Assembly (NCBI GenBank): GCA_039640505.1
Contig: CP046865.1
Location: forward strand, 806,001-870,000
Source of the DNA: Rhodobacteraceae bacterium Araon29
GTDB lineage: Bacteria > Pseudomonadota > Alphaproteobacteria > Rhodobacterales > Rhodobacteraceae
DNA: 64,000 nucleotides
Reading direction: 5' to 3'
Positions 43,143-52,204 of the stretch are shown piece by piece (position 1 is the first letter of the stretch; the number at the start of each line of letters is the position of its first letter). A program made the position numbers and the translations under genes. The notes beneath the pieces were generated by a model. It saw only the letters and a program-made list of their open reading frames with translations. It was not told where the DNA came from and did no database searches.

Positions 43143-45806
43143 ATGAACCGTTTGCTCAATGCTTTGGCTTTATGGTTTGCCAGAGTGCCGAATTTTTCTC
43201 GTCCCTACCGCTACTATATTTTGATCGTTGCTCTAATTGGCACCATTGGCTTGGGGTCGGGCATTCGGCACCTAGAGGTGGACCAAAGTATTGATGCCTG
43301 GCTGTCGGATGATAATATTGCAGTGCAAGCTTTGGATGATTTTCGCGCCCAGTTTGGTTCTGATGATGGATTATTTTTGGTTTATCGCGCAAAAGATGGA
43401 GATGTTTTTTCCCAAAATTCACTGTCTTTGCTCCGCAGCTTAACAGACCAAATAGACAACTGGGATAATCTAGATCCCGCTGCCTTGGGCGTGCAACAAG
43501 AGGTTTGGCAAGACCTTGATCATATCCTGCGCGTTCAATCCCTGGCGAATTTACGCTATCAGGAAAATACGCCAGAGGCGTTGGTTTCCCGAAGGCTACT
43601 TCCCAAAGATATTGAAGTTAGCAAAGAGGTGGCCGAGGCAACCCGCGCCCGCGCATTGGACCAAGATAATATTGCGTTGCAGATGTTTTCGAAAAATCAA
43701 GAATTTGGCGCTTTGGTGATTACTACAGATTTTGGAGCTGAGCCTGTGCTTGCAACAGTACAAGGCGACTTTGATTCAGAGGCCGAAGATGAATTTGAAC
43801 TGGCCTTTGATGATTTTGCGCTGGAAGTCGACGAAACGGCTATTGTCCAAGAGGTCGAATTTATTGAGGTGCAACCGCAAACCTATCTCGCCTTTATCAC
43901 TGCGTTGAAGGCAATTTACAATCAAGACCAGTTTGCAGACCAATTCGAGTTCTACCCAATAGGAATGGCTGGGATGATGGAAAGTTCTATGGACATCATG
44001 ATCCAGTCAGGTGTTTTGCTTGGGATTGGCGTTGTTTTACTTGTGGTTCTTTTGTGGACTTTATTTCAGACTGCGGCCGCGGTGATTTGGCCTGTCTTAT
44101 GTATTGTTGCGAGCATGGTTTGGGTGGTCGGTTGCATGACCTGGTTGGGCATACCAACCTCACAGTTATTGGCTTTATCTGCGATGCTGGTTCTGGCTGT
44201 TGGAGTGGCCGATTGTGTGCACGTCATGAGCGAATATCTATATTATCGGCGTGCAGAAATGAACCATGAGGACGCCATAAGTAAGTCTTATGAGAAAACT
44301 GGCGTTCCCATTTTATTGACCACTTTAACCACAATGGCAGGGATGGCCGCCATTGCATTTAGTGGAATTGGCCAATTTATGGTGTTTGGAATATCTTCTG
44401 CTGCTGGGGTATTTTCTGCCTTTGTTTTCACCGTAGTGGTGCTTCCATCTCTTTTGGAGCTTTGGCACCCAAACCCAGGTAAAGAAACCGCTGCCCCCAC
44501 ATCATTGGTGGGAAAAATCTGGCATCTCGCGACCTTACCGGTTCGATTGCTTTTTACTGTGTTCGGAAAAATTGGCTTGATCTGGTTGTTTACGGCGGCA
44601 TGGCTACCGCCACTCTTGGCCCGTATCCCCAAATTTTCCTTTCAGTTTAGAGGCCTGATTATCATCGTATTTACCCTTATTTTCGGGATATGCCTTTATG
44701 GGGCCAGCAAGGTAAAAATTGACTCCAACCTTGTCGATCTCTTTCGGGAAGGGACGCCGTTGCGGATTACCTATGAAATTGTAGACACCCATATGGCAGG
44801 CACCTCATCAATGGAAATCATGATGGACTTCCATGAAGCAGATGCACTGAGTGACCCGACGGTGTTGCAGACGATTGATCGGTTGCAAGAAGAGATTGAA
44901 AACAAATATAGCCACCTTGTGACTCGTACCAATTCCATCGCGGATTTGGTAAAGTCGATGCATAAAACCATGCAGGACGGAGATCAGAGTTTCTATACGA
45001 TACCGGATGACCAACAGGCGGTATCCCAACTATTGTATCTGTTTAACAGCAGCGCGCCAGAAGATCGGCAAGCGCTGGTATCGGATGATTATTCAAGGTC
45101 CCATATATCTATTCAGATGCGAAATGCGGGCTCGGTTGAATATGCGGAATTATTGGAGCGCATGCAGCAGGATATAGATGCTGCATTTTCTAAGCTCAGC
45201 ACAAAGTATGAACAGCAAAAAATTACCGTCACAGGAAGCGTGGCGCTTTTGATGCAACTGGCTGATGTCATATCAAACCTTCAAGTGAAGTCGTTGACCA
45301 TTGCCATTGTGATTATTTCTGCCTTTTTAATGCTTGCGCTTGGTTCATTCTACGGCGGTATGCTGGCGATTATTCCCAATATGCTGCCCTCAGTGTTTGC
45401 CTTTGGATTAATGGGGTTATTTGGCATTCCCCTTGATACGGATACGCTTATGATTGCCCCCCTCATCATCGGTATAGCAGTGGATGACACTATTCATTTT
45501 GTCACCCATTACCGTATGGCTCTGGCCAAACATGGCGATCTTTCGCGCGCGATAAAGGAAGCGGTGCTTCAAGTGGGACAGGCTGTAACATTCACAACTT
45601 TGGTGCTCGGTATTTGTTTTTTCATGCTAACGTTTTCCGATTATTTGGGCCTTGCAAAAGTTGGGTTTTTTGGTGCCCTTGCAATCTTTGTGGCGTTGCT
45701 TTGCGACCTTCTGTTTTTGCCAGCGCTGATTTATGTTTTCAAACCGAAATTCGGGGTTAAGGATGCAATAACGGACACCACCCCGGTTGCAGGAGCTTCT
45801 TCATGA
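43143..45806 (+). CDS. RND/MMPL-superfamily exporter
   Basis: The 887-residue inner-membrane protein has the RND plan: one N-terminal helix (about 24-42), a large periplasmic domain, a helix bundle (about 285-460), a second half starting near residue 515, and a final bundle (about 715-870). The patterns ADCVHVMSEY and IAVDDTIHFVTHY carry the Asp residues used for proton coupling. A Phe/Glu/Asp-rich insert (residues about 205-245) interrupts the first periplasmic domain. The gene is coupled to a LolA-like gene. Together with a beta-barrel candidate they look like an envelope lipid or hydrophobic-cargo exporter; the cargo is unknown. Confidence 0.9.
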   Translation: MNRLLNALALWFARVPNFSRPYRYYILIVALIGTIGLGSGIRHLEVDQSIDAWLSDDNIAVQALDDFRAQFGSDDGLFLVYRAKDGDVFSQNSLSLLRSLTDQIDNWDNLDPAALGVQQEVWQDLDHILRVQSLANLRYQENTPEALVSRRLLPKDIEVSKEVAEATRARALDQDNIALQMFSKNQEFGALVITTDFGAEPVLATVQGDFDSEAEDEFELAFDDFALEVDETAIVQEVEFIEVQPQTYLAFITALKAIYNQDQFADQFEFYPIGMAGMMESSMDIMIQSGVLLGIGVVLLVVLLWTLFQTAAAVIWPVLCIVASMVWVVGCMTWLGIPTSQLLALSAMLVLAVGVADCVHVMSEYLYYRRAEMNHEDAISKSYEKTGVPILLTTLTTMAGMAAIAFSGIGQFMVFGISSAAGVFSAFVFTVVVLPSLLELWHPNPGKETAAPTSLVGKIWHLATLPVRLLFTVFGKIGLIWLFTAAWLPPLLARIPKFSFQFRGLIIIVFTLIFGICLYGASKVKIDSNLVDLFREGTPLRITYEIVDTHMAGTSSMEIMMDFHEADALSDPTVLQTIDRLQEEIENKYSHLVTRTNSIADLVKSMHKTMQDGDQSFYTIPDDQQAVSQLLYLFNSSAPEDRQALVSDDYSRSHISIQMRNAGSVEYAELLERMQQDIDAAFSKLSTKYEQQKITVTGSVALLMQLADVISNLQVKSLTIAIVIISAFLMLALGSFYGGMLAIIPNMLPSVFAFGLMGLFGIPLDTDTLMIAPLIIGIAVDDTIHFVTHYRMALAKHGDLSRAIKEAVLQVGQAVTFTTLVLGICFFMLTFSDYLGLAKVGFFGALAIFVALLCDLLFLPALIYVFKPKFGVKDAITDTTPVAGASS

Positions 45807-46690
45807 TGTCATTTTTAAAGAATATCGCCCTTGGCCTTTTCATTGCGCTTATGTCCATGGCGGCTGCGCAGGCGCAGTCGGCAAAAGACATCATGATCAT
45901 GGTGGACGAAAGGACGCGTCAGCAAAATGATTCCTCTTTTACCATCCTTAGAATTTCCACCTGTAAATATGGGCTCAAAGGCTCAAAGGTAAAATGTACC
46001 AAAAAGCCGGTGGTTAAAAAATTGGAAAGTGCGTCCATTACCGTGGGTCAGAACGGTAAGGATATCCAGTCTATCTTGTTTGTCCGCGAGCCTAAATCTG
46101 AGCGCGGTGTCGGTATGCTTAGCCATACCTATGACGATCCGAACAAGGATAATGAAACCTGGCTTTACCTTTCTGCGCTAGGCAAGGTAAAGCGCATGGT
46201 GGCCTCAAATTCTGATGATGACAGTGAACCTGTTTCCTTGTTTGGGTCAGAATTTACCACAGAAGATCAGGAAACTGGCAAAATCGATGAATATGAATAC
46301 ACGCTGCTGGATACGGTCAATTATAAGGGGCGAAAAGCCTATGTTATCGAACAGGTTCCAAATGCAAACCGCGCGCAGAAGAGCCGGTATTCAAAATCGG
46401 TTATGTGGATTGATCAAGAACGGTTTTTGATGCTGAAAGCTGCTCTTTATGATCGAAAAGGGAGAGAAACCCGCCGTATATTTGCCAATAAAATAGAGAA
46501 AATTAATGGAATTTACTTGGCTCGGTCGGTGACCTTGATGAACCTCGTCGAAAGCCGCTTGTCCAACATGGCTCTACTATCGATTGATTTTGGGGTTGAT
46601 ATTAATCCTGCTTTACTCACCAAAAGGGCTCTCACTGATACCGCCTTTCGGGAAAAGCATTTGAAAAGCCTTCGTGCGCAAGCCAATTAA
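45803..46690 (+). CDS. LolA-like outer-membrane lipoprotein-sorting-type periplasmic protein
   Basis: The 295-residue protein has a signal peptide (IALGLFIALMSMAAAQA) and a beta-sheet-rich chain resembling the LolA/LppX lipid-binding fold. SKDIMIMVDERTRQQNDSSFTILRI, DNETWLYLSALGKVKRMV and MWIDQERFLMLKAALYDRKGRETRRI are typical of the family that partners MMPL/RND exporters. It overlaps the exporter gene by four bases and is followed directly by the beta-barrel candidate. It probably ferries cargo across the periplasm. Confidence 0.87.
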   Translation: MMSFLKNIALGLFIALMSMAAAQAQSAKDIMIMVDERTRQQNDSSFTILRISTCKYGLKGSKVKCTKKPVVKKLESASITVGQNGKDIQSILFVREPKSERGVGMLSHTYDDPNKDNETWLYLSALGKVKRMVASNSDDDSEPVSLFGSEFTTEDQETGKIDEYEYTLLDTVNYKGRKAYVIEQVPNANRAQKSRYSKSVMWIDQERFLMLKAALYDRKGRETRRIFANKIEKINGIYLARSVTLMNLVESRLSNMALLSIDFGVDINPALLTKRALTDTAFREKHLKSLRAQAN

Positions 46691-46694
46691 ATTG

Positions 46695-47951
46695 ATGCGG
46701 GTCAGGATGCTTTTACTTTTGGCGGGAATTGCCAACCCCGTTTTTGCTCAAGACTTTGAGTTTGATGAAACGGAGCTGGTATTTGAAATTGATGAAGCTG
46801 ATGCGTTTAGTGAAATTGATGAATTTGATGAAGATCTTGAATTTGATGACGCAAGTTTTGAAGCTGAAACGACGACAAGTTTAGCATTGACGGCGCGCTA
46901 TCACTTTTCAAGATCATACACATCCCAAACAACAACAGACATATCGCGTTTTGAGTTTGATCTTGAAGATACCGCAGACTGGGGCAGCTTAGGAAATATC
47001 GAGTGGAAAACGCAACTCGCTGCCCAAGATGAAAATGGAACAAACACATTAGAAGCAACCCTCACTAAATTTACTTTGCAAAACTCTTATAAGGATGTGA
47101 GCTGGAAGCTGGGCAAGATGCGCATTGGCTGGGGAGAATTAGAAGGGATTTCAATTTTAGATATTGTTAACCCTGTTGCAGCGTCTAACGGCAGTGCAAG
47201 TGCCGACAGCGATACCGGTCAATGGGCTCTTAGAGCAGATTATTTCATCGGCGAGGATACTTTGAGCGGGTTTTCAATTGTGCACCCTGTCATCTCTTCT
47301 GAGATCATTTCTCTGGCAAGTGATGACACCCAAGCCGAATTCGGTCTTAAGTACCAACGCCCCTCTGGAAATGGCCAGCTTAGTCTTTATGCCGCGCAAT
47401 TGCTGCCGCAATCGGCCGCCATAGATTTGGGCGCTGGAACAAGCTCGGCGCAGCCCTATAACCTTGTGGGGCTTAGTTATAACTATGCTCGCAGCGGAGT
47501 ACTGTGGGAGTTTGATCTTGCCTATAAATCGGGTCAAGAACGCTCTGACTTAACCGGTTTATCGGCGCATGACCGGTTAGACATTGGGGTTGGTTTTGAA
47601 TATGCCCTAAACTCTACAACGCAAGTAAATATGGCTGCCTATGGCCAATTTTGGCTGAACCAAGAAGAAAAATATTACTTTCCCGGTGGTTTTGAAGATA
47701 AAGAAACAAACGCAGGTTATCAGCTTTATGTTACAAAAGACTTATCTAATGATACATGGAGCTCTGCGGTAGTGTTTTCTGGCGCACTAGATGCCTCGCT
47801 TTCCAATCAAGCGATTTCGGTTGAGTATAAAGGCCTTGAAGAACTTAAGCTCTTGGCTAGCGCCTATTGGATTCAGGCGAATTCAGAAAGCCTGTTTTAC
47901 GCATACGACGGTGCGAACGGGGTTTCTTTTTCTGTTCAGAGAAGTTTTTAA
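46695..47951 (+). CDS. Putative outer-membrane beta-barrel protein (DUF1302-like)
   Basis: The protein has about 418 residues from the ATG at 46695 (MRVRMLLLLAGIANPVFAQ, a signal peptide). The first 45 mature residues are extremely acidic and Phe-rich (FEFDETELVFEIDEADAFSEID). The remainder is an alternating beta pattern with WKTQLAAQ, WKLGKMRIGWGELEGISILDIVNP and a C-terminal aromatic (VSFSVQRSF), typical of outer-membrane barrels that end in Phe. It is the third gene of the exporter cluster and may form its outer-membrane exit. Family assignment is by resemblance only. Confidence 0.75.
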   Translation: MRVRMLLLLAGIANPVFAQDFEFDETELVFEIDEADAFSEIDEFDEDLEFDDASFEAETTTSLALTARYHFSRSYTSQTTTDISRFEFDLEDTADWGSLGNIEWKTQLAAQDENGTNTLEATLTKFTLQNSYKDVSWKLGKMRIGWGELEGISILDIVNPVAASNGSASADSDTGQWALRADYFIGEDTLSGFSIVHPVISSEIISLASDDTQAEFGLKYQRPSGNGQLSLYAAQLLPQSAAIDLGAGTSSAQPYNLVGLSYNYARSGVLWEFDLAYKSGQERSDLTGLSAHDRLDIGVGFEYALNSTTQVNMAAYGQFWLNQEEKYYFPGGFEDKETNAGYQLYVTKDLSNDTWSSAVVFSGALDASLSNQAISVEYKGLEELKLLASAYWIQANSESLFYAYDGANGVSFSVQRSF

Positions 47952-48129
47952 ATTTGAGCCAGAGAAAGTCCCCTTTTTATCGGATACTTCTGCAAAAAAT
48001 GGAAAAAGTCAGCGCAATACATCTGTTTTAAGTAATTTGAATATCAAAATCCTAGATGGGGTAAAATAGCTTTACCTTTTGAATGGCTTTCCCATATGCT
48101 TTGTTTGTAAAAAACTGGAGCAGACAGAG

Positions 48130-49518
48130 ATGGAAGCCAATCGTTTGATTGATCAAAGAGCAAATGAGCCCTCGGCGGACATGGTGCATGAGTGGGATAG
48201 AAACCACCAACTTCACCCATGGGCAGCAATGCATGAATGGCGTGGCTATGACCATATGCTGGTTCAAAACTCAAGCGGCATATATCTTTGGGATGAGAAC
48301 GGTAAGCGATTTATTGACGGGCCTGGTGGAATGTGGTGCGTGCAAATCGGATACGGGCGTAAGGAAATGGCCGACGCTATAGCTCAGCAGGTGATGAAAC
48401 TTCCCTATACCTCGCCTTGGACATCAACAACTGAACCCTCGGCTCTTCTTGCAAAGAAAATTGCCACAATGGCGCCGGGTGATTTGAACAACGTGTTCTT
48501 TACGACTGGGGGATCAACGGCCGTTGATACCGCACTACGAACGGTTCATTTCCTAAACAACCGTTTGGGACGCCCGGAAAAGAAAATCGTTCTTGCGCGC
48601 GAAAAAGGATACCATGGATCTACCTATCTTGCGTCTACGGTAACCGGTAAAGAACGGGATAAATCGCGCTTTGATATTGAACAGCGGCTGGTGCATTTCC
48701 TGCCCGACGTTAATCCTTACCGTAGGCCTGCTGGCATGAGTGAAGCCAACTGGTGCGATGCCAAGGTTTTAGATCTTGAACAGGCTATTGCAGAAATTGG
48801 CGCAGATAAAATAGGCGCTTTCATTGCCGAACCGATCTTATGCTCTGGTGGTGTAATTGTGCCGCCAGAAGGCTATCATAAACGCACTTTAGAGCTCTGC
48901 CGAAAGCATGACATACTCTATATCTCGGATGAGGTTGTAACTGCTTTTGGCCGCCTTGGGCATTGGTTCGCATCAAAGGATGTTTTTGGCATAGAGCCCG
49001 ATATCATCACCTGTGCAAAAGGTTTGACTTCTGGCTATTTACCGCTTGGCGCCTGTATCATTTCCGACCGTATTATGAACCAGATGCAAAGCCCAAATGA
49101 TCCGGTTTTATTTTCGGCTGGCTATACCTATTCAGCGCATCCCGTTTGTTGTGTTGCGGCGCTAAAGAACATCGAAATATTTGAGTCCGAAGGCCTGCTT
49201 GAGCACGTGCGTCAGATTACACCCTATTTTCAAGAAAGGCTTGCAGCACTATCATCGCATCCCATTGTTGGAAATGTGCGGGGTATGGGGCTTTTGGGCT
49301 GCATCGAGGGAGCGCCGGATAAAGACGGCTCAACGTTAGATGATGAGCGAAAGCTTGGCGCATTGCTGGATGCGGCCTGTGAAGAAATGGGGCTTCTTGT
49401 CCGCCCATTGATTAACATGGCTGTATTTTCACCGCCGCTGATTATCACCCGAGATGAGATCGACATCATGTTTGATATTTTGGACAAGGCATTGAAAAAA
49501 GTTGCCAGCGATATGTAA
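48130..49518 (+). CDS. Class III (omega) aminotransferase
   Basis: The PLP enzyme has about 462 residues from the ATG at 48130 (MEANRLIDQRANEPS). The 17 codons upstream to 48079 are unlikely. DGPGGMWCVQIGYGRKEMADAIAQQ is the typical start region. FFTTGGSTAVDTALRTVHF binds the cofactor phosphate, ISDEVVTAFGRLG contains the Asp, and ITCAKGLTSGYLPLG contains the Schiff-base lysine. Relatives act on putrescine, beta-alanine, taurine or other omega-amines with pyruvate. It lies 12 bases from the convergent amine-dehydrogenase-type gene. It may remove the terminal amino group of a compound handled by that cluster; this is inference. Confidence 0.9.
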   Translation: MEANRLIDQRANEPSADMVHEWDRNHQLHPWAAMHEWRGYDHMLVQNSSGIYLWDENGKRFIDGPGGMWCVQIGYGRKEMADAIAQQVMKLPYTSPWTSTTEPSALLAKKIATMAPGDLNNVFFTTGGSTAVDTALRTVHFLNNRLGRPEKKIVLAREKGYHGSTYLASTVTGKERDKSRFDIEQRLVHFLPDVNPYRRPAGMSEANWCDAKVLDLEQAIAEIGADKIGAFIAEPILCSGGVIVPPEGYHKRTLELCRKHDILYISDEVVTAFGRLGHWFASKDVFGIEPDIITCAKGLTSGYLPLGACIISDRIMNQMQSPNDPVLFSAGYTYSAHPVCCVAALKNIEIFESEGLLEHVRQITPYFQERLAALSSHPIVGNVRGMGLLGCIEGAPDKDGSTLDDERKLGALLDAACEEMGLLVRPLINMAVFSPPLIITRDEIDIMFDILDKALKKVASDM

Positions 49519-49529
49519 TTAATCAACGC

Positions 49530-51578
49530 CTAGCAGGTCGTTGCCGAATGTTCCCGCCGGCCATAGCGTTGCGCAAGATCAATGTCTTGGCCAAGATCAA
49601 TAGCTGCCCGGTATCCGCTATGAATGGCCGCAGCAATGATGGATGGTGCTTCGGCGTCTCCGATACGGGTTATAGATTGAATGCCAGCCCCGGTGTATCT
49701 ATTTTTGTTATAAATCAAATCATCATAAAGCTCCGTTACAGGAATTTTTCGGGTTAATGGAACTACGGCATCGCAGGCAATTGTGCTGGGGTTGTTGGAA
49801 AAAACACAAGAGAGTTCTGCGCGGCCGGATGCCACCGTGTCGATGGTTTTATTGGTGATAATTTCAACACCTGCCTTAATCAAAGCATGGGTTGATGCCT
49901 CTTGCTCATCCGTGTACGCCCCCCAACCGCATACACGGCCAGCTGGTGTAATCAGAACCACCTCATGTCCCCTTTTGCGCAGCTCAAGCGCGCAGACCGA
50001 ACCAAAATAATAATGGTCATCATCATAGATCACTATTTTTTTGCCGTTGATCTTCGAGCCATCTAGGATTTTATCGCCCGTCACTATCATTGTGGGATCA
50101 GTTTGGGTAAAGCCGATATCGCTATGACGGCCCACCGCGTCCTTGGCCCATTTTGCCCCTGTTGCGATAAGCACATGCGAAACACCAAGTTCTAGAACGC
50201 TGTCAGCGGTCATAGGGCTTTGTGGAAAAACCTCTACTGTGGTGAGCTTATCAATTTGGGTCAGCCGCCAATCCCGCACTCTTGCCCATTCTGCAAGACC
50301 GGGCAATTTAGCCTCTTTTGTGACCCGCCCGCCTAGAGTGCGATCGGCCTCTGCCAGCAGCACGCTATGTCCCATTTGGCCCAGAACGCGTGTTGCTTCA
50401 AGTCCGGCGGGCCCCGCGCCAACCACCAGTACCTTTTCTGCCTTTGGCGTCCGTTTGACCTTTTCTGGGTGCCAGCCAAGACGCCATTCTTCGCCCATGG
50501 TAGGATTTTGCGTACAGCGAATAGGCACGCCGAGCGAGTCATGTGCATAACAGACATTACAGCCAATACACTCGCGAATATCCTCAATCTGGCCCGCATC
50601 AATTTTATTTGGAATAAAGGGATCGGCTATAGAAGGTCTTGCCGCACCGATCATATCCTGAACGCCCTCTTTCAGCAGCCGCGCCATGGTGTCTGGTGAT
50701 GTGAACCGGCCCACTGCAACCACGGGTTTACTGGTCATTGCTCTGGCTTTTTCAACGCTGTTTGTAAGGGCGGCTTCCTTTATAAAACGGGAATTTCCCA
50801 TCTCAACGTTATAGTCTGGAACTGTCAGGTCCCATACATCTGGCAAATCAGATAAAAGGCCAAAAGCATCATAACTTTCTGCATCCTCTAATCCAACACT
50901 AAAGCGCGTTGCGACCGCAGCTTTGCCATCAACGATCTCTTTGGTTTCCTCAATCAGCTCCCGGATTAAACGGACCCTATTTTCCAGTGATCCACCATAT
51001 TCATCACTGCGGGTGTTTGTTTCAGGATTTAAAAATTCAGACAAAAGATACCCATGGGTTGCATAGACGTAAACGATATCAAACTCGGCCTCTAAAGCCC
51101 GTTTTGCTGCATTTCGGTGCCACTCACGGATATTGCGGATATCTTGTTTGTCAATCTGTCGGTTCTGGCCCGGGTTGAGAACGGTGAAATCAGTTTGTGG
51201 CCGGTTGCGCAGCCCCAGCGCAGGAATCCGAGTTCCTAAATTAACGACCATCCCGCCGCCGATCCATAACTCGACACCCGCGAGCGCCCCATGGTTATGA
51301 ACCGCTGACGTCATAAGGTGGTGTGCAGCAATGTCTTCTTGATCCCATAGGGCGCAAAAGGGAAAGGCGTCATTGTCTGAGGTTGGATGAATTGAGCAGT
51401 ACTCGGTGTTTACAACCCCCCAACCGCCTTCGGCCTTCACCTCTCGCATTGCGGCCAAAGTTTTTGGCCGGCGCCACCCCATCCCAGTGCAATGGGGCAC
51501 CTGATAAAAACGATTTTTCGCAGTTACCGGTCCAAGCTGGATAGGTTCGAAGAGAATATCATGTCTCGGATCGCGCAT
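49530..51578 (-). CDS. Trimethylamine dehydrogenase-type iron-sulfur flavoprotein, copy 1
   Basis: The enzyme has about 682 residues from the ATG at 51578 (MRDPRHDILFEP). The plan is an FMN barrel, a 4Fe-4S motif and FAD/NAD-like domains (VLVVGAGPAGLEATRVLGQMG). Cys30 in YQVPHC equals the FMN-linked Cys30 of trimethylamine dehydrogenase, and the cluster cysteines are C337, C340, C343 and C355. Tyr60, Tyr172 and His175 are kept. The loop carrying Trp264 and Asp267 in the known enzyme is shorter (DYNVEMGNSRF), leaving Glu259 near the Asp position, and Trp355 is replaced by Asp347. It probably oxidises or demethylates an amine other than trimethylamine. It is last in a minus-strand operon with the amine importer. 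Confidence 0.9.
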   Translation of the reverse strand: MRDPRHDILFEPIQLGPVTAKNRFYQVPHCTGMGWRRPKTLAAMREVKAEGGWGVVNTEYCSIHPTSDNDAFPFCALWDQEDIAAHHLMTSAVHNHGALAGVELWIGGGMVVNLGTRIPALGLRNRPQTDFTVLNPGQNRQIDKQDIRNIREWHRNAAKRALEAEFDIVYVYATHGYLLSEFLNPETNTRSDEYGGSLENRVRLIRELIEETKEIVDGKAAVATRFSVGLEDAESYDAFGLLSDLPDVWDLTVPDYNVEMGNSRFIKEAALTNSVEKARAMTSKPVVAVGRFTSPDTMARLLKEGVQDMIGAARPSIADPFIPNKIDAGQIEDIRECIGCNVCYAHDSLGVPIRCTQNPTMGEEWRLGWHPEKVKRTPKAEKVLVVGAGPAGLEATRVLGQMGHSVLLAEADRTLGGRVTKEAKLPGLAEWARVRDWRLTQIDKLTTVEVFPQSPMTADSVLELGVSHVLIATGAKWAKDAVGRHSDIGFTQTDPTMIVTGDKILDGSKINGKKIVIYDDDHYYFGSVCALELRKRGHEVVLITPAGRVCGWGAYTDEQEASTHALIKAGVEIITNKTIDTVASGRAELSCVFSNNPSTIACDAVVPLTRKIPVTELYDDLIYNKNRYTGAGIQSITRIGDAEAPSIIAAAIHSGYRAAIDLGQDIDLAQRYGRREHSATTC

Positions 51579-51692
51579 CTGTGAAACCTTAATGAGTATT
51601 GTCAAGTATTTGGGGTCGCTCTGATGCCAAGTGTCAAGTTATTTTATGGGGTGTCGAATTGGGGCTTGTACGCACTGGTATCAACGCTTCTG

Positions 51693-52175
51693 CTATTCGT
51701 TGGCAATATAAACCAGCAGCGGTCTTAGACTGTCCTTATCCCCGGCTTGTTCAAGGGTTGCAAATTCAATCGCAGCAAACTCATGGGCCGTAAGGCGCTT
51801 GAGATAGGCGATATCTTCACTTGGAGCCATCGCTTCCAGCGCTTTGAACTCGGGCATATAATTTGGATAGCTTTCAACCATATGGTCGATCAAACCAATC
51901 CAACCCAGTGAGAAAGATTGCTCAATATCTTTTTCGGCAGACTTGAAAAGCTCTGTATCAAGGCGCGGCTTAAGGCCGTATTTTTGAAGTAAGGGTCTAA
52001 CGCGCTCTGCCGCGCAGCGCTCCACTTTAGCCAGATACGTCATCTTTTCGCACCGGTCTTGATCTGGAAATCTTTTCGCCAAACCTAAAAAATAGCCTTC
52101 GCCAATAATTTCTTCTTCAAAGTAAAGAAGTAAAATGTCCAAATATTCTTGTGTTGCTGTTTTTTCTTCTAGCAT
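51693..52175 (-). CDS. Small helical protein, possibly ferritin-like, between two amine dehydrogenases
   Basis: This 160-residue, all-helical protein has no signal peptide and matches no family I can name. Glu/His-rich helices (LLLYFEEEIIGEGYFLGLA, CEKMTYLAKVERCAAERV, LTAHEFAAIEFATLEQA) give spacings that could form a di-iron site in a ferritin-like four-helix bundle. It starts 29 bases upstream of the preceding dehydrogenase's end and lies 115 bases before copy 1, so it is co-transcribed with both. It might be an oxygen-using partner, an electron acceptor or a chaperone. Its role is unknown. Confidence 0.8.
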   Translation of the reverse strand: MLEEKTATQEYLDILLLYFEEEIIGEGYFLGLAKRFPDQDRCEKMTYLAKVERCAAERVRPLLQKYGLKPRLDTELFKSAEKDIEQSFSLGWIGLIDHMVESYPNYMPEFKALEAMAPSEDIAYLKRLTAHEFAAIEFATLEQAGDKDSLRPLLVYIANE

Positions 52176-52204
52176 AAATCGCTCGGTTTTGAACTTCTGT
52201 GAGA

